From: Candidatus Sungiibacteriota bacterium
Lineage (GTDB): Bacteria; Patescibacteria; Paceibacteria; Sungbacterales; SURF-37
DNA length: 64,000 bases
Assembly (NCBI GenBank): GCA_016186145.1
Contig: JACPMF010000009.1
Coordinates: forward strand, 1 to 64,000
Direction of reading: 5' to 3'
The translations under genes were made by a program, and so were the position numbers. Shown piece after piece: positions 34,939-42,238 of the stretch. Positions within the stretch are counted from its first letter, which is position 1, and the number at the start of each line of letters is the position of its first letter. The notes under the pieces are model-generated. The model saw only the letters and a program-made list of their open reading frames with translations. It did not search any database and was not told the origin of the DNA.

Positions 34939-35511
34939 TCACCGGGGACGAAGTTTTAACAGACTCGACTTGAAAACGATTGTCAGCTTGAAATTAACAA
35001 GGCCGCCCTCATCAAGCGCTAACCCCCCAAAGTTTACGCTTTCAACCTGAGGATCCGCCTCTAAAAGCGTTATTTGCTCGGCAACATCGCTGTAACTTGC
35101 GGCCTTGGCTAAAAGAGTTACCGTCTTTGGCTGGCTTGCATACTGAAATGTTTGAAAGTAGACTCTCGGATGTGTATCTTTTTCAAGAAGACCGAGAACG
35201 TTGGAACTGAAAACATGATTGGCTAAAATTTCATGCGCCCCGCTCAACCGGCCGAACAGAACAAGCACTTGATTAAGAACATCGGGGCTTAACTCCTGTT
35301 CTAAAACGGCAACCTGTTCCCGCCAGACCGACGCATTGCTTTCAAGGGCCCTGCGATAGAAAAAAAGGCCGCCCCACACAACAAGCGCTGAAATAAAAAT
35401 GACCGCGGAGCCGGTAAAAAACCACCCGCCTCCTTGAGAAAGAATACGTGCGCTTTCAGAAAAACGAGCCCGACCAAGTTCTTGTTTTTTGGAAATTAAA
35501 TCGTCAGGCAT
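34939..35511 (-). CDS. pilN: Pilus alignment protein PilN-like
   Basis: 190 residues. A cytoplasmic start (residues 1-27, the PilM-binding place), one membrane span (about 31-52), coiled segment, and a C-terminal alpha/beta domain (FQYASQPKTVTLLAKAASYS). Identification rests largely on position between pilM and pilO and on architecture. Repeat R1 lies 11 nt before its start. Confidence 0.75.
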   Translation of the reverse strand: MPDDLISKKQELGRARFSESARILSQGGGWFFTGSAVIFISALVVWGGLFFYRRALESNASVWREQVAVLEQELSPDVLNQVLVLFGRLSGAHEILANHVFSSNVLGLLEKDTHPRVYFQTFQYASQPKTVTLLAKAASYSDVAEQITLLEADPQVESVNFGGLALDEGGLVNFKLTIVFKSSLLKLRPR

Positions 35512-35521
35512 AGATAGAGTT

Positions 35522-35603
35522 AGAGGCGGATAAATACGGATAGCTACGCGGACCCATGCGGATCCGCATTAATCCGCGTTGTCATCTGCATAAATCCGCT
35601 TCT
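35522..35603. repeat. Dispersed repeat R1, copy 3
   Basis: 82 bp, very similar to copy 1 (GCGGATAGCTACGCGGAC core), between pilM and pilN. Confidence 0.85.
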
Positions 35604-35618
35604 ATCATCTTTTTATTT

Positions 35619-36725
35619 TTACCGCGAAGTTATTTGTCTCAACGCCAACCCTACGGCAACCGCGAACCCTGGCCCGATATCCCTTAATATCGGCTGCATA
35701 AAAGTCGGATACACAGTCAGCGCAAAAGGGTTCGCCAAAGAAGTTTCAAGCCCTGTCTTTTTCGATACGTAGTCAACAAGTCCCGCCATTGATGCGCCGC
35801 CGCCGGAAATAATTACACGTTCTACTTTCTTGATATTAGCCCGGTTGTACGCCCCTATAACCCGTTCCACTTCGCCAAAAAGCGTATCAACGACAGGGGT
35901 AATAACGTCCACTATTTCTTTTTCCTCAGGCTTGGTGGAAAGGCCAACTTCTTTTTTCACCACCTCAGCCCGTTCTTCTTCAATAGCCAGCGATCTGGCA
36001 AGAACAAGCGTAACCTCCCGCGAACCTCTGCCGATATTATTTGCATGCTTGATAATACGGCTATCAGCGATAATTATCGTTGTCGTCTGCGCACCCAAGC
36101 TCACTATCGCGGTAACACCCTTGTCTCTTCCCAGAAGCGAGCGAGTCAATGCAAAGCTTTCGATTTCAATTGCCTTTATATCAAGGTTCGCCAGTTCGGA
36201 AATGCGTTTATATTTGTTTACTACCTCATTCGGCACGACGGCAAGAAGGACCTTGAGTCTTTTCTGCTGCTCATCTTCCTCGATGATTTCCCAATCCATG
36301 GTCACTTCGGCCATGGGAATAGGAACATAACGCCTTGCCTCAAACGGCACTGCCGTTCCGACTTCTTCCCGGCTCATCAAGGGAAGATCAATGGCGGTGA
36401 TGAAGCTCGAAGTTGCCGGAATACTGATAACCGCCTGCCGGGTAGTTACATTTGATTCGGTAAGAACATCTTTCAGCATGTCGGCAACATCTTGGTCAAT
36501 AAAGCGCAAAAAACCTCCGCCGCTTCCGCTTATATGTTTAAAATAATGCGCAGTTTTCAACTCACCGTAAGTCTCAAGAATCGCCCGCTCTTGTTCCTTC
36601 CTTAATTGTACTACCTTTGCCGCTTCCGAGCCAATATCAATGCCAACATAACTCGGTTTCTCCGGCCGCATACGAAAATCGAACTTCGGAATAGTTATTT
36701 TTTTGAAAAAAGGAATTTCAGTCAC
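35619..36725 (-). CDS. pilM: Pilus assembly actin-like ATPase PilM
   Basis: 368 residues with the actin/FtsA fold signatures: phosphate-1 YVGIDIGSEAAKVVQL (about 26-41), a second phosphate loop TAIVSLGAQTT, and the adenosine motif IISGGGASMAGL. It polymerises or forms a ring under the membrane and binds PilN. First gene of the pilus operon read on the minus strand. Confidence 0.93.
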   Translation of the reverse strand: MTEIPFFKKITIPKFDFRMRPEKPSYVGIDIGSEAAKVVQLRKEQERAILETYGELKTAHYFKHISGSGGGFLRFIDQDVADMLKDVLTESNVTTRQAVISIPATSSFITAIDLPLMSREEVGTAVPFEARRYVPIPMAEVTMDWEIIEEDEQQKRLKVLLAVVPNEVVNKYKRISELANLDIKAIEIESFALTRSLLGRDKGVTAIVSLGAQTTTIIIADSRIIKHANNIGRGSREVTLVLARSLAIEEERAEVVKKEVGLSTKPEEKEIVDVITPVVDTLFGEVERVIGAYNRANIKKVERVIISGGGASMAGLVDYVSKKTGLETSLANPFALTVYPTFMQPILRDIGPGFAVAVGLALRQITSR

Positions 36726-36870
36726 CTACAGAGCTAAGAACTAAGCAAAAGGAGCTAAGAAAACACAGCCATTATTCGGGCTTCCTGGTTCTTAGTTCCT
36801 CGTTCTTAATTCAGGGTTGCGGATGCTTACTTAAGTATTATACCATAATTCTGCGATAATTGCGCATAAA

Positions 36871-36985
36871 TCCCGTTAGAGATAGGAAATGCCGCAGGCA
36901 TTTCCGTTGATTATGATTGGTATAATGGCTTTCAGGCACATAATGCTGTTGGGTGGCCAAATAAAAAGTTTAAATCTCTAACGGG
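36871..36985. mobile_element. TCCCGTTA palindromic element flanked by ATAAA
   Basis: 115 bp; outer arms TCCCGTTAGAGAT and ATCTCTAACGGG, with an inner GGAAATGCC-GCA-GGCATTTCC hairpin. ATAAA flanks it on both sides (36866-36870 and 36986-36990), looking like a target duplication. It sits between pilM and divergent comF. Confidence 0.8.
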
Positions 36986-37006
36986 ATAAAAACTGCAAAA
37001 ACAGCT

Positions 37007-37714
37007 ATGTGGATAAATCTAACGGAAATAAAGGGTTTTGCGCTTGACCTTGTCTTTCCCAAAACATGCCTCCTTTGCTTACAGGAGAAGGAATTCTTAT
37101 GTGCTACGTGCGCAAAAACCCTTACTTTTAGAGAACCGTCGTGTTTCGTCTGCCGGAAACGCGACCTTGAAGGAAAAACTTGCCCTTCCTGCCGTGAAAA
37201 GACATTGATTCGAAGGTTTTACCGCCCATTTAGCTATAAAGACGAGACGGTAAGAAAGCTAATACACGTCTATAAATACGAACGCGCAAAAGAAATAGCC
37301 CGACCGCTTGGGGGATTCATAATCAGCGCGATGCAAAAGGCAGGTTTTCCAAGAAAGAAAACCATAACAATCATTCCTATTCCCCTCCACTGGCGGAAGA
37401 AACGCGAACGCGGATTTAACCAAACAGAGCCGCTTGCGGAGATAATCGGCGCCTTCTTCGGACTGCCGGTTCTCTCCGAAACGCTGATCCGCACAAAAAA
37501 TACCTCCGCACAGATCGAGATGGAAAACAACTTGCTCCGTCGCCAGAATATAACGGGCGCATTTGCCGTGAAAAATCCAGCCGCGGTTGTGGAAAAAACT
37601 ATCCTTCTTATTGACGACGTTATCACGAGCGGGGCAACTGTCGAAGAAGCCGCGGCAACTTTAAAAAAGGCGGGCGCGCGATCAGTATGGCTGGCTGCAA
37701 TCGCCGGACGCTAA
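37007..37714 (+). CDS. comF: ComF family phosphoribosyltransferase-like protein
   Basis: 235 residues. N-terminal zinc-ribbon with CLLC, CATC, CFVC and CPSC pairs (about 18-65), then a PRTase domain with the PRPP loop LLIDDVITSGAT. ComF proteins act in natural DNA uptake; the neighbouring type IV pilus genes make a joint role in competence plausible. The ATG at 37007 has no clear ribosome site. Confidence 0.88.
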   Translation: MWINLTEIKGFALDLVFPKTCLLCLQEKEFLCATCAKTLTFREPSCFVCRKRDLEGKTCPSCREKTLIRRFYRPFSYKDETVRKLIHVYKYERAKEIARPLGGFIISAMQKAGFPRKKTITIIPIPLHWRKKRERGFNQTEPLAEIIGAFFGLPVLSETLIRTKNTSAQIEMENNLLRRQNITGAFAVKNPAAVVEKTILLIDDVITSGATVEEAAATLKKAGARSVWLAAIAGR

Positions 37715-37785
37715 AAAGACAATTGCATTCGTCCTTCCCTTCTGGTACTTCTAAAAGAAAGAGGTCTTTTAAAATGGAGGCAAAA

Positions 37786-38334
37786 ATGAATAGCCAGAAC
37801 GCCCAAGCCGGGGAACCAAACCTTATTGACCCGACAACCGATCAAGACTTCTTCGCCATTGGCCGCGTCTTGCTCTCTCGCTCAACATGCCTAAAAACAC
37901 AAACAGCGGCATTGATTGTCGCCGAAGGAAAAATAGTTTCCTGGGGAGTAAACATGTGCTGCCCGCAAGACCAGATTTACGGCTTGCCGGTATCGGAATG
38001 CCCGCGCATGCAGCAAGAAACAGGAACGTTTTACGAACGCTGCAAACCGATCCATGCCGAGATCGTTGCCGCAATCAATGCGTTCGGCATCAGCCACATC
38101 GACCGGAAAACCCTCTGGCACTTCCCCGGTTTCACCCTAAAACTCATGCACTACGCAGGTTTTTTCAAAAACAAGGAGGCCGTCTTATACCTTCTCGGCC
38201 ATTATTGGGCATGCAGCGAATGCGTCGACTTTCTCAAGCTCATCGGCATTACCGAAATCAAATTTGATAACCTCTCCGGAGGCAAGACGCTGAAAGAATA
38301 CCAGGCAAAAGATCTCACGGGAAAGGAGCGATAA
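37786..38334 (+). CDS. dCMP/cytidine deaminase-family protein
   Basis: 182 residues. Zinc site: HAE in CKPIHAEIVAAINA and the paired cysteines in WACSECVDFLKLIGI. TGGAGG lies 6 nt before the ATG at 37786, which overrides longer frames reaching into comF. It could supply dUMP for thyA; it could also be a related deaminase with another substrate. A terminator follows. Confidence 0.8.
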   Translation: MNSQNAQAGEPNLIDPTTDQDFFAIGRVLLSRSTCLKTQTAALIVAEGKIVSWGVNMCCPQDQIYGLPVSECPRMQQETGTFYERCKPIHAEIVAAINAFGISHIDRKTLWHFPGFTLKLMHYAGFFKNKEAVLYLLGHYWACSECVDFLKLIGITEIKFDNLSGGKTLKEYQAKDLTGKER

Positions 38335-38398
38335 CGGTGAAAAAGTTTTGAAAATGTCCTTCTAATGCTTCAGGAGGAAACCGCAAAATTTTTCAATA

Positions 38399-38424
38399 CC
38401 GCCGCGTAACGGCGGTTTATTTTT
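38399..38424 (+). terminator. Intrinsic terminator
   Basis: CCGCCG-CGTAA-CGGCGG stem followed by TTTATTTTT, after the deaminase gene. Confidence 0.9.
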
Positions 38425-38434
38425 GAACGAAACA

Positions 38435-38460
38435 TAAAAAAGGAAGCACAATGGCTTCCT
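38435..38460 (-). terminator. Array-type terminator T5 (last unit)
   Basis: GGAAGC...GCTTCC stem with TTTTTTT on the minus strand. It is the fifth terminator of this type (others at 39391, 40176, 41567, 42514) and marks the outer end of the glyA-linked array. Confidence 0.8.
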
Positions 38461-38571
38461 TCTCACTACTTACTCAATATTATGGCGACCGGAATAGAAA
38501 AAAGATTCCTCATAGGACATTACTAACGCGAAATAAAATTAAATATGGGTTTTGTAAATTTTGTAACGGGG

Positions 38572-38608
38572 TTCATGCCGCGTGTGGTGACTGATGGAGT
38601 TCCGATGG
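38572..38608 (-). pseudogene. Displaced glyA fragment E (upstream side of the junction)
   Basis: Reads IGTPSVTTRGM on the minus strand, matching glyA residues just before Met375 (IGTPSITTRGM) with mostly synonymous differences. It stops at the ATG-AA where the other copies begin, and continues into CCCCGTTACAAAATTTAC, the arm of the element found intact at 40915-41013. Confidence 0.75.
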
Positions 38609-38611
38609 GAA

Positions 38612-39055
38612 TTATTTAAAAATCTCGTCTATAGTTTTTCTATTATGCAGCCCCAAAAATGCGGTGCGCCTTTTTAACTCGTCAAACAAAATCCCAAATT
38701 TAGAAAACACGCTCTCACGCCCAAAAATGCGCGGACTAGATGCATTTTCTACGAAAATTATAGGTACTTTAATTTTCATACCGTCCAATTGAATTTTCAC
38801 CATATGACGATATCCCAACATTGATTCTCCCGAAACACCACGAACGATAAACTTTTTACCATTCGCGACATCTATACCCAACGTCTCTGCGTCAGCCGAG
38901 GGCATAATGCTTGTTGTTGCACCGGAATCTAAATGAAAAACAGTACGCAGGCCGCGCCCGTTCTTTCCTAAAACAAAAAGCTCGGCCGCAGGGAATACCT
39001 CTATGCGGCCGTCTTCTTGAAGGCGAAGACCATACGCGAAAATGTATTTGCTCAT
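38612..39055 (-). CDS. Retropepsin-like aspartic protease
   Basis: 147 residues with the active-site motif HLDSGATTSIM (Asp43-Ser-Gly-Ala) of single-domain retroviral-type proteases, which work as dimers. A second conserved region is KVPIIFVENASSPRIFGRES. Start at 39055 overlaps the stop of the preceding DUF5678 gene (ATGA), so the two are coupled. The pair forms the cargo of the outermost array unit. Confidence 0.8.
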   Translation of the reverse strand: MSKYIFAYGLRLQEDGRIEVFPAAELFVLGKNGRGLRTVFHLDSGATTSIMPSADAETLGIDVANGKKFIVRGVSGESMLGYRHMVKIQLDGMKIKVPIIFVENASSPRIFGRESVFSKFGILFDELKRRTAFLGLHNRKTIDEIFK

Positions 39056-39255
39056 ATCCTGTATACCACGGTTATCCCTTTCGGCACCGAAACAAGCAAA
39101 ATATCCCGCCATGTAGCGCGGGGGAACTTACGCTTAGCCTTTTTCAATACCTCTGTTGTGTCGATACCGGACGCTACGATCTTTCCACCAACAATAGCCA
39201 CCTGTTGACCTCCGTACTTTTTAACATTGATTACGGGAGTAATGTCTCGCTTCAT
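39052..39255 (-). CDS. DUF5678-type small protein
   Basis: 67 residues; KKYGGQQVAIVGGKIVASG is the family hallmark. It precedes the retropepsin-like gene with a 4-nt overlap, a pairing that suggests joint function. The ATG at 39255 fits the conserved start; there is no strong Shine-Dalgarno. Confidence 0.7.
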   Translation of the reverse strand: MKRDITPVINVKKYGGQQVAIVGGKIVASGIDTTEVLKKAKRKFPRATWRDILLVSVPKGITVVYRI

Positions 39256-39292
39256 ATGGCCTATTATACACAACTTACATAAAAAATCAAAA

Positions 39293-39313
39293 CCCCGTAA
39301 TAATTTTACGGGG
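39293..39313. repeat. CCCCGTAA hairpin
   Basis: CCCCGTAA-TAATT-TTACGGGG, upstream of the DUF5678 gene. Confidence 0.6.
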
Positions 39314-39321
39314 ATAAAATT

Positions 39322-39390
39322 AATTTCGTGCTCCACAATTAATCCGCGCCCCGATTGTAATCGGGGCGCGGAATTTTTGCGGACGAAATT
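39322..39390. repeat. Nested hairpin AATTTCGT/ACGAAATT
   Basis: Outer 8-bp arms and an inner CCGCGCCCCGAT-TGTA-ATCGGGGCGCGG stem (39344-39371), directly beyond terminator T4. Confidence 0.75.
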
Positions 39391-39414
39391 AAAAAAGAAA
39401 GCGTGACGGCTTCC
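39391..39414 (-). terminator. Array-type terminator T4
   Basis: GGAAGCCGTCACGCTTTC followed by TTTTTT on the minus strand, after the secreted-protein gene at 39415. Confidence 0.8.
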
Positions 39415-39729
39415 TTAAAACAATTTATAACAATCCACGGAAAGTGTGCCGATCTTGGGTGGCGTGACAACCTCAAAATGAAAACGTTTGCCGTCTTTGG
39501 AAACAGACTCGATGATAAAAGAATTACCGTGAAGTTCCTTGAAAAGAACAACCCCATTCGCATCAGTAATTGCCTCGCGCACCACCGTACCGTCTGATAA
39601 CTCAACTAGCACTTTTGCATTCGGCGCGAGCTCGCATATCTTTACGCCTTGTACATAAGCCCACGCATGACCACCCATCACTAAAAAGAAAAGAAAGACG
39701 GACACGGCCGCAAAAATCGCATTTCTCAT
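39415..39729 (-). CDS. Small secreted protein (array cargo)
   Basis: 104 residues. A signal peptide (about 1-22, ending GGHAWA) precedes a beta-rich domain (EAITDANGVVLFKELHGNSF) like carboxypeptidase-regulatory/CNA-B folds. The ATG at 39729 has AGGAGG upstream; that ribosome site is part of the displaced glyA tail D. Function unknown; the gene at 42540-42854 has a similar VxRFENI/VxLFKEL core. Confidence 0.65.
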   Translation of the reverse strand: MRNAIFAAVSVFLFFLVMGGHAWAYVQGVKICELAPNAKVLVELSDGTVVREAITDANGVVLFKELHGNSFIIESVSKDGKRFHFEVVTPPKIGTLSVDCYKLF

Positions 39730-39737
39730 GACAGCGA

Positions 39738-39858
39738 CCTCCTTATATCGGAAACTTTCTGCAAAGAACTTTACCTTTCTTAATAGTATCACTCTGGCTG
39801 TTTCCGGTCAATGCTTCAAAAATCAACCTCGCAACCTCTTTCATTTCTTTTTCTTTCA
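39738..39858 (-). pseudogene. Displaced glyA 3' end, copy D
   Basis: From ATGAAAGAAAAAGAAATG to TAAGGAGG on the minus strand. It differs from the present glyA 3' end at 2 of 99 aligned positions in its main part. The frame is open to a TAA at the same place and would encode MKEKEMKEVARLIFEALTG and so on. Confidence 0.9.
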
Positions 39859-39865
39859 TCCCGCC

Positions 39866-39924
39866 TCATTTCATTTCGCGGTTCAAAATATCATGGGTGC
39901 CGACGCGGCGAAGAACTATTATAA
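39866..39924 (-). pseudogene. Remnant of a RelE-type toxin gene
   Basis: Encodes only the toxin end, VLRRVGTHDILNREMK and TGA, matching LRRAGTHDILNRERK of the intact toxin at 41976-42236. Its 5' part is lost by a deletion of roughly 200 bp that fuses it to the antitoxin end. Confidence 0.85.
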
Positions 39925-40140
39925 TGAAGCAACAAGCGCCCCGCGTCCAGTAAATCGTCGAGATATCTTTTTTAGTTTAATCGCTTCATCGGCTTCCGCT
40001 TCTTTTTTTTGCCATTCAGGAGTCCAAAACCACTTTTCGTCTAAATTAACCCTTACTGACTTTCTCCATTTAGAAAACGCCTCAAATTCTTTATGAGGAA
40101 TCAAAACAAACTTTCCTTTTGGAATAGTGATAACAGTCAT
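39919..40140 (-). CDS. Orphan antitoxin
   Basis: 73 residues, nearly the same as the antitoxin at 42239-42472 (ITIPKGKFVLIPH, SVRVNLDE, WFWTPEWQKKEAEADEAIK). It lacks the last Lys-Arg-Lys because the deletion that removed its toxin cut the end. An orphan antitoxin could still bind related operators or neutralise the sister toxin. It has its own promoter (40147-40174). Confidence 0.75.
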   Translation of the reverse strand: MTVITIPKGKFVLIPHKEFEAFSKWRKSVRVNLDEKWFWTPEWQKKEAEADEAIKLKKISRRFTGRGALVASL

Positions 40141-40146
40141 GATTTT

Positions 40147-40174
40147 AGTATACATATAAACCGATAACAGTCAA
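40147..40174 (-). promoter_or_regulatory. TA promoter, array unit 3
   Basis: TTGACT, 16-nt spacer, TATACT on the minus strand, starting right after terminator T3. Confidence 0.75.
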
Positions 40175-40175
40175 A

Positions 40176-40200
40176 TAAAAAAGGAAGCGTGACGGCTTCC
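40176..40200 (-). terminator. Array-type terminator T3
   Basis: GGAAGC-CGTCAC-GCTTCC followed by TTTTTT on the minus strand. Confidence 0.85.
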
Positions 40201-40436
40201 TAAGAATAACTTTGATCGCTTTTTACATACTGAATTACGTCGTCGACGTGTTTCCAAAGTCCTATGCTTAACCCAACACCAGTCACCGCTGCGATAGCAC
40301 TGAATCCAAACACGTTATTTTCACTTACTGCGAAAACTGCTAAACTGCCGAACACTAATACAATGACAAATTGTGCTACTGCGGCGAAAACTATTTCCGC
40401 CGTAATCCTAGCCCTTCTTAACTTTGTACTCACCAT
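40200..40436 (-). CDS. Two-span small membrane protein (array cargo)
   Basis: 78 residues with spans at about 12-38 and 44-60 and a polar end (VDDVIQYVKSDQS). It follows the MazG-like gene by 19 nt in one unit and ends inside terminator T3. Function unknown. Confidence 0.55.
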   Translation of the reverse strand: MVSTKLRRARITAEIVFAAVAQFVIVLVFGSLAVFAVSENNVFGFSAIAAVTGVGLSIGLWKHVDDVIQYVKSDQSYS

Positions 40437-40455
40437 TTGCCCCTTCCCTTTTTGA

Positions 40456-40785
40456 CTATCTTACCCGCATCCATGAACCGTCTTTCCTGCGGCGATATCT
40501 TCGCTTTTCATTTTGAACTAAAACTTTATCCATCTCCCGATCAGTGTTAACGCCCAAAATCTCAAGAAACCCGAGATCAAACACCATCAGATCAATTAAA
40601 GCGTTAATAACCTTACTGCGGTTTCCTCTCCTATGCGCGGCGGCAAGTTCTCCGAGCTCTTCGACAAGGTGGACAATCTCTTCACGCACACCATTCCGGC
40701 TTCTACTAACATTAAAACCTTTTGCAACTTTATTTCGGTATATTCTTCGCTGCAGCAACTTAAGATGGCCGCACCCTTTGCTCAT
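40456..40785 (-). CDS. MazG-like protein (array cargo)
   Basis: 109 residues. IVHLVEELGELAAAHRRG and NALIDLMVFDLGFLEI show the ExxE...D helical metal-site pattern of MazG-type pyrophosphohydrolases; basic stretches flank it at both ends. The ATG has AGGAGG upstream within displaced glyA tail C. It differs from the chromosomal MazG-like gene at 18854. Confidence 0.6.
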   Translation of the reverse strand: MSKGCGHLKLLQRRIYRNKVAKGFNVSRSRNGVREEIVHLVEELGELAAAHRRGNRSKVINALIDLMVFDLGFLEILGVNTDREMDKVLVQNEKRRYRRRKDGSWMRVR

Positions 40786-40793
40786 TAACTAAT

Positions 40794-40914
40794 CCTCCTT
40801 ATATCGTAAATTTCTTGCAAAGAGCTGTCACTTTCTTACTCGTACTATTTTTACTATTTCCTGTCAACGTTTCGTAAATCAACCCTGCAATTTCTTTCAT
40901 CGCCTTTTCTTTCA
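40794..40914 (-). pseudogene. Displaced glyA 3' end, copy C
   Basis: Minus strand, from ATGAAAGAAAAGGCGATG to TATAAGGAGGA. Open frame to TAA: MKEKAMKEIAGLIYETLTG and so on, ending KKFTI. Conservative changes against glyA (V to I, F to Y, A to T) show it once was a working C-terminus from another allele. Confidence 0.85.
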
Positions 40915-41013
40915 TCCCGTTACAAAATTTACATAAGTCATTTACGAAATATAACCATTTTTAGTCTAAAAAAACAAAATTCAATCAAAGATCTTGTAAA
41001 TTTTGTAACGGGA
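40915..41013. mobile_element. TCCCGTTAC palindromic element inside an array unit
   Basis: 99 bp with 18-bp perfect arms (CCCGTTACAAAATTTACA) and T/A outer bases, flanked by TTCA and TTCG. It adjoins glyA tail C at the exact junction base. One arm also follows glyA fragment E at 38.57 kb. Confidence 0.8.
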
Positions 41014-41065
41014 TTCGTGCCTAACTGTTGTGGCAACGAACGGCGTCACAATATAAAGCCGGAGG

Positions 41066-41326
41066 TTATTGATAAATGTTGCTCGCACGGCGCAGTACTT
41101 CTTTAATTTCAACAACGCCTGCGCCAGTCCGTATGGAATAAAAGATGCGATAATTACCTACACGCCTCCGCCATAAATCATCTCTCTCGCCAATTTTAGC
41201 GATATCTCCCAGCCACGGATCGATAACAAAATCGCGAAGCGCGTTTAATATACGTTCGCGATCGCGGATAGGTAGACGTTTGATTTGTTTTTTAACGCGT
41301 TTTGGTATGTGTACGACCCAGCTCAT
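41066..41326 (-). CDS. RelE/ParE-family toxin (array unit 2)
   Basis: 86 residues: KKQIKRLPIRDRERILNALRD helices, LWRRRVGNYRIFYSI, and a C-terminal VLRRASNIYQ. Close to the toxin at 16942. The ATG at 41326 overlaps the antitoxin by 35 nt; a TTG two codons earlier is possible. Confidence 0.75.
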   Translation of the reverse strand: MSWVVHIPKRVKKQIKRLPIRDRERILNALRDFVIDPWLGDIAKIGERDDLWRRRVGNYRIFYSIRTGAGVVEIKEVLRRASNIYQ

Positions 41327-41528
41327 TTTCAAAATCTTCTAAAGTCACATAAGCGCCGTGCACCAGTTCCTTATCGCTTTTTTCAATGGCCCGCGCCTCT
41401 TTTTCGCTCAGTTTTACAACCGAAATAACCTTAGGCCGCCTACGAAGGAGTATTTCGTACTCTTTTCGGGGAATCACAACAAGGTCATCTTTACGAGCTA
41501 ACTTTTTTGGAATAGTAATAATAGCCAT
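41292..41528 (-). CDS. Antitoxin (array unit 2)
   Basis: 78 residues, start MAIITIPKKLARKDDLVVIP with an AbrB/Phd-like N-terminus, C-terminal charged helix (EKSDKELVHGAYVTLEDFE). The start at 41528 follows a promoter at 41535-41564; longer frames would include that promoter. Confidence 0.72.
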   Translation of the reverse strand: MAIITIPKKLARKDDLVVIPRKEYEILLRRRPKVISVVKLSEKEARAIEKSDKELVHGAYVTLEDFENELGRTHTKTR

Positions 41529-41534
41529 GAATAA

Positions 41535-41564
41535 AGCATACAAGAAACAACAATATAAAGTCAA
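41535..41564 (-). promoter_or_regulatory. TA promoter, array unit 2
   Basis: TTGACT, 18-nt spacer, TATGCT on the minus strand, right after terminator T2. Confidence 0.7.
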
Positions 41565-41566
41565 AC

Positions 41567-41590
41567 AAAAAAGGAAGCGCGGCGGCCTCC
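41567..41590 (-). terminator. Array-type terminator T2
   Basis: GGAGGC...GCTTCC stem followed by TTTTTT; a wobble pair makes it weaker than T1 and T3. Confidence 0.7.
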
Positions 41591-41596
41591 TAATAA

Positions 41597-41842
41597 TCAA
41601 AGATCTTTTTTAGTATTCAAACCCCTTTTAAAAACCAACATTCCCATAAAAACGGCCCAGACACCTACTAATGTTCCAAAAGTCTGCCAAAGAAACTCAC
41701 TGGAGTAAACAGAACCTCTATGCCGTAAAATGTAAATCCCCCCTCCGGACAGAGACATGCCGAAAATCATTAAAAGAAACCAAACAGTCCCCAATAAAAA
41801 TATAGTCGTACCACTATAAATTCCGAGCCTCCTCATGGTCAT
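41597..41842 (-). CDS. Two-span small membrane protein (array cargo)
   Basis: 81 residues with spans at about 11-28 and 50-68. AGGAGG lies 8 nt before the ATG at 41842 and belongs to glyA tail B. Function unknown. Confidence 0.55.
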   Translation of the reverse strand: MTMRRLGIYSGTTIFLLGTVWFLLMIFGMSLSGGGIYILRHRGSVYSSEFLWQTFGTLVGVWAVFMGMLVFKRGLNTKKDL

Positions 41843-41850
41843 GGTCAAAC

Positions 41851-41969
41851 CCTCCTATATTGAAAATTTTCTGCAAAGAACTTTAACTCTCATACTCGTA
41901 GCACGGAGGTTATGCATCGTCAACGCTTGATAAATCAGCCAGCGATTTCTTTCATCTGTTTTTCTTTCA
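41851..41969 (-). pseudogene. Displaced glyA 3' end, copy B (frameshifted)
   Basis: Minus strand GTGAAAGAAAAACAGATG to ATATAGGAGG. It aligns with copy C and glyA, but one base is missing after GCTGGC, breaking the frame; past that point IYQALT...VKVLCRKFSI is readable to a TAG. It is the most decayed tail. Confidence 0.8.
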
Positions 41970-41975
41970 CCCGCC

Positions 41976-42236
41976 TCATTTCCTTTCGCGGTTCAAAATA
42001 TCATGGGTACCTGCGCGGCGAAGAATTATCGTTTGGTTATCAAGTTGAAAAGTGAAACGATACCCGCGGCTTATACGCGCATACCAAATCTCTGTGCCGG
42101 GAAGTTTCTTTGCGCGAAGTGAAGAATGCCGAATGTTTTCTAATAAAAATCCGAGCGCCTTGCCAAGCGCTCGTTGAATATTCTGCGGCAAATCTTTATA
42201 GTCTCTTTTAAACGGCCCCGTATAGACAATCTCCAT
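41976..42236 (-). CDS. RelE-family toxin (array unit 1)
   Basis: 86 residues of the YafQ/RelE type: EIVYTGPFKRDYKDLPQNIQ start, AKKLPGTEIWYARISRGYRF, and end RRAGTHDILNRERK with a His-Asp close to the C-terminus, as in mRNA-cleaving RelE homologues. Starts 2 nt after the antitoxin stop. The same gene was deleted in unit 3. Confidence 0.8.
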   Translation of the reverse strand: MEIVYTGPFKRDYKDLPQNIQRALGKALGFLLENIRHSSLRAKKLPGTEIWYARISRGYRFTFQLDNQTIILRRAGTHDILNRERK

Positions 42237-42238
42237 TT

